Source of the DNA: Rhizophagus irregularis
Lineage: Eukaryota; Glomeromycota; Glomeromycetes; Glomerales; Glomeraceae
DNA length: 64,000 nt
NCBI RefSeq assembly: GCF_026210795.1
Contig: NC_089435.1
Coordinates: 5,208,001 to 5,272,000 of the forward strand
Reading direction: 5' to 3'
A model generated the notes under the pieces. That model searched no databases. It worked only from the letters and a program-made list of their open reading frames with translations, and had not been told where the DNA came from. Of this stretch, positions 58,663 to 64,000 are shown piece after piece (positions within the stretch are counted from its first letter, which is position 1; each line of letters opens with the position of its first letter). Position numbers and translations under genes: made by a program.

Positions 58663-61600
58663 TTATTCCTCATTATCATCATAATTATCGTCATTATTAT
58701 CACCGTCATCCATACCTAATACATCATCTATATCATAATCATAGTCACCTTCTCCGGGTCTCTTGTTATTACCACTATCATCAACTTCATCATCTTCCGC
58801 ATTATTTTCATCTGAATCATCCAATATATCTCTTGGAATATCGCCGATTTCACTAGTAATTGAATCATGCGATAAATTAACAAATTGATCAATCCATAGA
58901 CTTTCGATTACTACACGGCAATTGTCTTCGGGTATTGTTTCACCGCTTGTAGTTAATCTCTGAGTAGAAGCTTGCTCCTCATTATATTCCTCATCGTCAT
59001 CTTCTGCAAAAGCTTCTGCAATACGTATATTGATCTCATCATCACTAAGACGAGTATTCACTGGTCGAATGAAGGGCTACCGGGTAAATTTCATATACCC
59101 GATAGCCCTATTATATGTTTTCGATTTTAACCTGAATGGCAGCTGATCGATCCACCCGATTTGTGACCGGTTCTCGGTGCAGATCAGGTATAAGTCATGT
59201 GACTTTCAGGTTAGAACATAACGGTAAAGTGCTATATGAATATCGGGAGAATTTCAGCAATCCGATATTTCTCCGAACTATTTATAATATTAGATGTATA
59301 TTTGCTACATCGAAACCCGAAACTTATTATTTATTTATTTATATATACTATATATTATTCATTTATTTATTTATTTAACATAATAACATATATATATATT
59401 TATTTTATTATTATATTTTTAAAAATTATATTCGTTAATTTATCCTATTCTATCTATCTACATTATGTTGTTAATGGTTTGGAATATTATTCCAGTTGGT
59501 TCGATTCCAACAAACAACTATTTTTCCCAAAGTTTTTATGCCAACTCTTCCGAACTATTGCCTACTAATACCAAACGAATTAAGCAGAAGATGGATATTA
59601 GATTGTGGTGGATTAGGTTGATTTTGACTTGGTAAAATTGTGAGTGAAATATTATTTCGTTCTCTATAAAAAAAAAGAACGTTTAGTAAACGTTCTTAAC
59701 GAAAAATATTAAAAAAAATAAGTTCTGGTACCTTGTGTCAATTTCATCTTGAGCGAATTACCTACAAGAAAACGAAAAAAGTAACGTTAAAAATGTTACA
59801 AAAAAAAATAGAAAAACCCTTCTATTTACCTTTCGTCCAAAGTCCAGTTCGTAATCTTGTCTGGCGTTCCTACTAAAAAAGAAAGAAACGTTAGTACGTT
59901 TCTTTAAAACAATTAAACACCATACACCGCATTATCCCATATACCTAAGTCCAGGTTCTCCCAAATTCCTAGGAGTCCGGTAATCTAAAAAACAAAAAAA
60001 GAAACGTTAATACGTTTCTTTAACATAATTAAACACCAACGCTATACACTTCCCCATATACTTTACCGGGTTCTTCCAAATTCCTAGGAGTCCGGTAACC
60101 TAAAAAAATGAAAAAAAGAAACGTTAATACGTTTCTTTAATACAATTAATGCCATACACTCCTCCCATATATTTTACCGGATTCTTCCAAGTCCGGTAAC
60201 CTAAGAAAATGAAAAAGAAACGTTAGTACGTTTCTTTAACACAATCAAACGTCATACGCCACCCATATATTATACCGAGACTTCCAAGTTCCTAGGAGTC
60301 CGGTAACCTAAAAAAATTGAAAAAAGAACGTTGATACGTTTCTTTAACAGCCCCCATATATCTAAATCCGATTTATTGAAAAAAAAATATTTAGTTTCGA
60401 CAAAAAAACTTACCGAATTTAAATACCGAGCTCAACAAATCCTACAAAAAAAGAAAAAGAAACGTTAAAACGTTTCTTAATAAAAATAAAGTTTCGTAAC
60501 GATTTTCGTTACGAAACTTACCATTTCGACCTTAGAGTACCGGAGCGGCGGAGCCTACAGATTCTACAAAAAAAATAATAAGAACGTTAGAAACGTTCTT
60601 TGAAAAATAAAAAAAATATTGAAAGTTTGAAACTTACCCTCTCTTAGGCCTTAGCATCCCAGTCCGGTATAAAAGTCGAAGGGAGCCTACAAAATAAATA
60701 AAGAAACATTAGTAACGTTTCTTTAAAAAAAAAATAAAAAAAGAATCGAAGTTTCAAAACGAAACTTCGAAACCTAACCGAAATCCAATATCCAGAGAGT
60801 ATCTACAAAAAGAAGAAACGTTAATATAACGTTTCTTACAAAAAAAAGAATAAAAAAAGATTGTTTCGCAACGTTTAAACTTACCGTTTCGAAACACCGA
60901 GCCGAACACTTGAACCTACAAAAAAAGAGAGAAACGTTAATATAACGTTTCTCAAAGAAAAAAATTTTTTTAAGTTTCGTAACGTAACTAAACGTCGCGA
61001 AACTCACCGTCATTTCGAATTTCACAAGGCCGAAATACTTGAACCTACAAAAAAAAAGAGAGAAACGTTAATATAACGTTTCTTACAAAAAAAATAAATA
61101 AAAAATAAGTTTCGCGTTGTCAAAACTTACCATTCGAAAAGTTGCCATTTGACAAGCCCCCACTAACCTACAAAAAGAGAGAAACGTCAGAATAACGTTT
61201 CTCAAACTCAAAAGAAAAAAAATTCAGTTTAAGCTTGAACGCTGCGAAACTTACCGTTCGTTTCGTTGAAAAATGAAAAAAGATATTTCGAAGTATACTT
61301 GAAGTATATCTTCGAAATGTCGAATTTAATTTCGTCCGTCTAAGGAGCCGCCCAAAAGAAACCGAACCTAAAAAGAAAAAAAACGAAACGTTAATAAACG
61401 TTTCGTTGAAAAAAAACAAAAAAAAATATATTTCGAAGTATACTTCAAGTATACCTTCGAAATGTCGAGTAAGGAGCCGCCCAAAGAAGTCGAACCTAAA
61501 AAAGCAAAAAACGAAGCGTTAATAAACGTTTCGTTGAAAAAAAAAAACCCAAAAAGAAAGACATTTTGAAGTATATATACCTTCAAAATGTCTTATTGAT

Positions 61601-64000
61601 TTCCGTCCGTCCAAGAAGCCAAGAAGCCGCCCAAAGAAGCCGAACCTAAAAAGAAAAAGAAACGAAACGTTAATAAACGTTTCGTTAGTCGAAAAAACAA
61701 AAAAATAATTATTTCGAAGTATACTCGAAGTATACCTTCGAAATATCGAGTTCCGTCTCCAAGGAGCTGCCCAGCCGAACCTAAAAAAGCAAAAAAAACG
61801 AAGCGTTAATAAACGTTTCGCTAGTCGAAAAAATAAAAAAATAAATTATTTCGAAGAAGTATACCTTCGAAATGTCGAATTCCGAACCTATACCTTCGGC
61901 GTTCTGGACCTAAAAAATAAAAAAAGAATATTAGTGCTAACGTTCATTAAAACAAATAAAAAAAAATTTTTTGCTTACTCCGGAAGACTGGAACTAATTT
62001 AGATACCGGTATATGTCTTCGGCTTCCTTAAAGTCTCCAAGAGTCCGGCGTTTCCTTCAAAAGAAAAGAAGTCCGGAGACTACTAAAGTGAAACTTTTTA
62101 ATCCGTTTCTGCATGTTGCAGATTATATTCCGAACGTTGGACGAGCTTGCCAGAAGTTAGAAATTTGATTTCGAGTTAAATATTTGGTTCTTCAAAAGGT
62201 GTGATAAAAATTTATTTATTTAAAGTATTGTAAGAAAAAAGTTAAAAAAAAATTAACTTTAAAGTGTAAAAAAAAAAAGTTTATCAATTAAAAAAAAGAT
62301 CAAAGATTTTTGTGGGAATAGAAATAATTACATGCCGTAAATTATTCCAATGACCTATCAGACTACTGATAGGTATAATAAAATTTTCTGATATTTTAAT
62401 GATATGTCTTTAAAAAATCAGATTTTTTTCATAAAATATTATTAAACATTTCGGATTACCGATACTTGTAAATGTTTAATATTGCCTATCATGCCATATC
62501 GGGTTTCTGATTATTTCCTGATATTTGACCAATACGTTATTACCCGATATTTCATCATTTGACCAGTGATTCTTTTTTTGATCAATTCCATAAAATCCAA
62601 GTTCAGTTTTTGAATTGGATTTCCAATACAAAATTAATTTGCACATGGATTCTAGTTTATCCACATTAAGATTTAAGCGACGTTTATGAAATAGCCATCC
62701 TAAAGTCGAAAATCCACGTTCGCAAGTTGCTGAGTTAGGACATATTGCAAATAGATAACTTGCAATTCTTGGCAGGACATCTGGTTCTGGTTCGGTATTA
62801 ATATATTTCCACCAATTCACGGGATTATCTTTAGCAAAACCGATATCTAGGTCAAATGGCTCTTGCTCATTAATATATTTCTGTATTTGATCACATAAAG
62901 TTTCAGCTTCGTAACGGTCGAAACCTAAATTTTTCCCGATTGAAGCTGCACATTTGATAATTCTCATGAGGGCGCATTTTTTAAGTGGCGCGTTTCTAAA
63001 TCTGGGATCCATAAAAAAACAAGTAATATACTTATCATCATCGAATTCATCAAATCTTTCATTTATTACTTTGATACAATGACTTCGGAATGCAGGATTT
63101 AATGATTTGGGTAACTTTTTTAATGTAGCTGCAAGTCTTGCCAAGCTCAGGAAACAATCTGCAAGTGTAGCTCTTCTCGATTCTAATGAAAGTACCGCTT
63201 TTCTTAGAGGATCCAGAACAAACCCAAGAACTCGTAAATTTGAAAAAAAATTTCTCGATTGAATAATCGGTTTTATTTTATCATTTGTTAGCACTTTATC
63301 GTGATCGCTGGCCATTTCTTCTAGTGCTGATTCCAAATTTATTACTGAATTTACGGATTCACTAGCAGTAGTCCAGCGTGTCTTGCAATATAATTTTAAT
63401 CCTCCTCCACTAATTCCTTTTTCTTTAATTATTTGAGCAAGTTTTGCATTAGCCTGATGAGAACTTCTAAAAAAGGTTGTCAAAATATTAACACGTTTTA
63501 ATAAACGTTCCCCAAACTTCTCCTTGACGATGTCGCATGCAATTAAATTGATAGAATGTGCAACGCATCGCACATTCTCAATCTTTGGATGATTCTCATG
63601 TATAATTTTTCGTGCATTACGAACATTGGCCGCATTATCGGAAACTACAGCACATATTCGATCTTCTCCAATACCTTCTATAACCTTTTCAATTACCGTA
63701 ACTAGATATTCTGCAGTGTGCGAATTTTCAGACAAATCAGAAAGTTGATAAAGATATTCTTTACGCGACGGAGTCATTACAATGAAGTTCCAAATTGAAC
63801 GATGTGTACCAGACGTCCAACCATCAAAGGCTAAATTATAAATTAATATTATATAGTAAGTAAGATTAAATAAAAATGACGTATGATAGCCTATTTAATT
63901 TAACAAACCTAACGTTAAATTCGTTTCCTTTTCAAGCTCAGAATTAACTTTGAAGTTCACTTGAGCTAATTCACGTTCAAGTAGTTGATTTACTAATACT
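58663..64000 (-). CDS. hAT transposase, DUF659-type, split by a CACTG element
   Basis: A cut-and-paste transposase. The minus strand runs off the window: the exon above 63909 continues upstream (LLERELAQVNFKVNSELEKE). An intron (63831-63908) joins in phase to FDGWTSGTHRSIWNFIVMTP, typical of DUF659 and the RNase-H-like fold. Then come VVSDNAANVRNARKIIHENH, CVAHSINLIACDIVKEKFG, KTRWTTASESV and the hAT dimerisation segment CPNSATCERGFSTLGWLFH, RRLNLNVDKLESM. The frame reaches the element border at 62569. After the 3.5-kb element it resumes with no loss from 59058 to 58663 as an acidic tail (RLSDDEINIRIAEAFAEDD, then Asp/Glu/Asn-rich). Apart from the insertion no stop or shift was found, so the gene was intact until recently. 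If the element is not removed from RNA, the protein ends inside it after about 30 extra residues, keeping all catalytic parts. Confidence 0.88.
59059..62568. mobile_element. 3.5-kb CACTG-ended element, 3-bp TSD ATT
   Basis: The left end is CACTGGTCGAATGA; the right end as reverse complement is CACTGGTCAAATGATG. ATT flanks it at 59056-59058 and 62569-62571. The host coding frame is continuous when the element and one ATT are removed, which fixes both borders. It has no transposase; the interior is mainly array E. Subterminal DNA repeats ACCGGGTA/CCCGATAT. Confidence 0.92.
59650..62060 (-). repeat. Array E: minus-strand mini-exon-like cassettes with hairpin spacers
   Basis: About 18 units of 110-140 bp. 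On the minus strand the clearest read TTTTTTGTAG, a 28-49-bp body, then GTAAGTTTCG or GTGAGTTTCG. Bodies at about 60412, 60524, 60635, 60885, 61010 and 61130 include words such as GTTCAAGTATTTCGG and GGACTCCTAGGAATTTGG. Each spacer carries AAACGTTAA...TTAACGTTT-type palindromes. Toward 61250-61900 the units change to a form with TTCGAAGTATACTTCAAGTA inverted repeats and an acceptor that ends TTTTTAG. The whole array is inside the CACTG-ended element and on the same strand as the interrupted transposase gene. Confidence 0.75.

Noticed and set aside
58663-59061. Separate small acidic protein gene starting MNTRLSDDE
   Set aside because: It is the C-terminal part of the hAT transposase gene cut off by the CACTG element; the frame joins exactly across the target duplication.

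Overview
The window is about 64 kb of very AT-rich eukaryotic DNA, most likely from a filamentous fungus with a repeat-packed genome. An arbuscular-mycorrhizal Glomeromycotina (Rhizophagus-like) fungus fits best. The reasons are short GT-AG introns (about 60-110 bp), no operon structure, and decayed gene families that I associate with that lineage: a DUF6589-like protein, MULE-like and hAT transposases, a Crypton-type tyrosine recombinase and an ORF1-like retroelement protein. The organism call is inference, not read from a marker gene.

Only one conserved cellular gene is clear: a 16-exon HBS1/SKI7-family translational GTPase on the minus strand (40826-45060). All its exon phases join in frame to a protein of about 1011 residues. 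Almost everything else is mobile or repeated DNA. 0-4.3 kb: a gene fragment, a 42-bp minisatellite and a broken DUF6589-like gene. 4.3-14.3 kb: three tandem copies of a ~3-kb unit, each with a five-exon gene of unknown function and an upstream repeat array; copy 3 carries a small poly(A) retro-insertion with a 17-bp target duplication. 14.4-18.3 kb: miniature elements and a plus-strand repeat array. 19.4-24.7 kb: a large minus-strand array interrupted by a 3.9-kb CACTG-ended element. 24.7-32.2 kb: a polypurine tract, a Crypton-like element with inverted repeats, and two decayed genes each split by a hAT miniature element. 33.8-37.8 kb: a 4-kb hAT element with a dead transposase. 38.6-40 kb and 46.1-46.6 kb: nested or foldback elements. 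47-50.4 kb: a MULE-like pseudogene split by a hAT element. 50.7-53.5 kb: a TA-flanked element carrying a plus-strand array. 55.2-57.2 kb: foldback elements. 57.3-58.0 kb: a Myb/SANT-like gene with an RS-repeat tail. 58.7-64 kb: an otherwise open hAT transposase gene split by a 3.5-kb CACTG-ended element.

The most unusual signal is a recurring architecture. Several tandem arrays (15.4-18.3, 19.4-24.7, 50.9-53.0 and 59.7-62.1 kb, and less clearly three arrays in the 3-kb units) have units that each look like one tiny exon of about 25-50 bp, between a good splice acceptor and a good donor, all on one strand. Three such arrays or array parts lie inside elements with recognisable ends and target duplications. 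A second signal is a ~50-bp module with the core AAGACGAATCGAATGGTAG that recurs, usually in inverted pairs, inside at least six foldback elements with different ends. Both were found by reading; neither has been tested against transcript data or a database.
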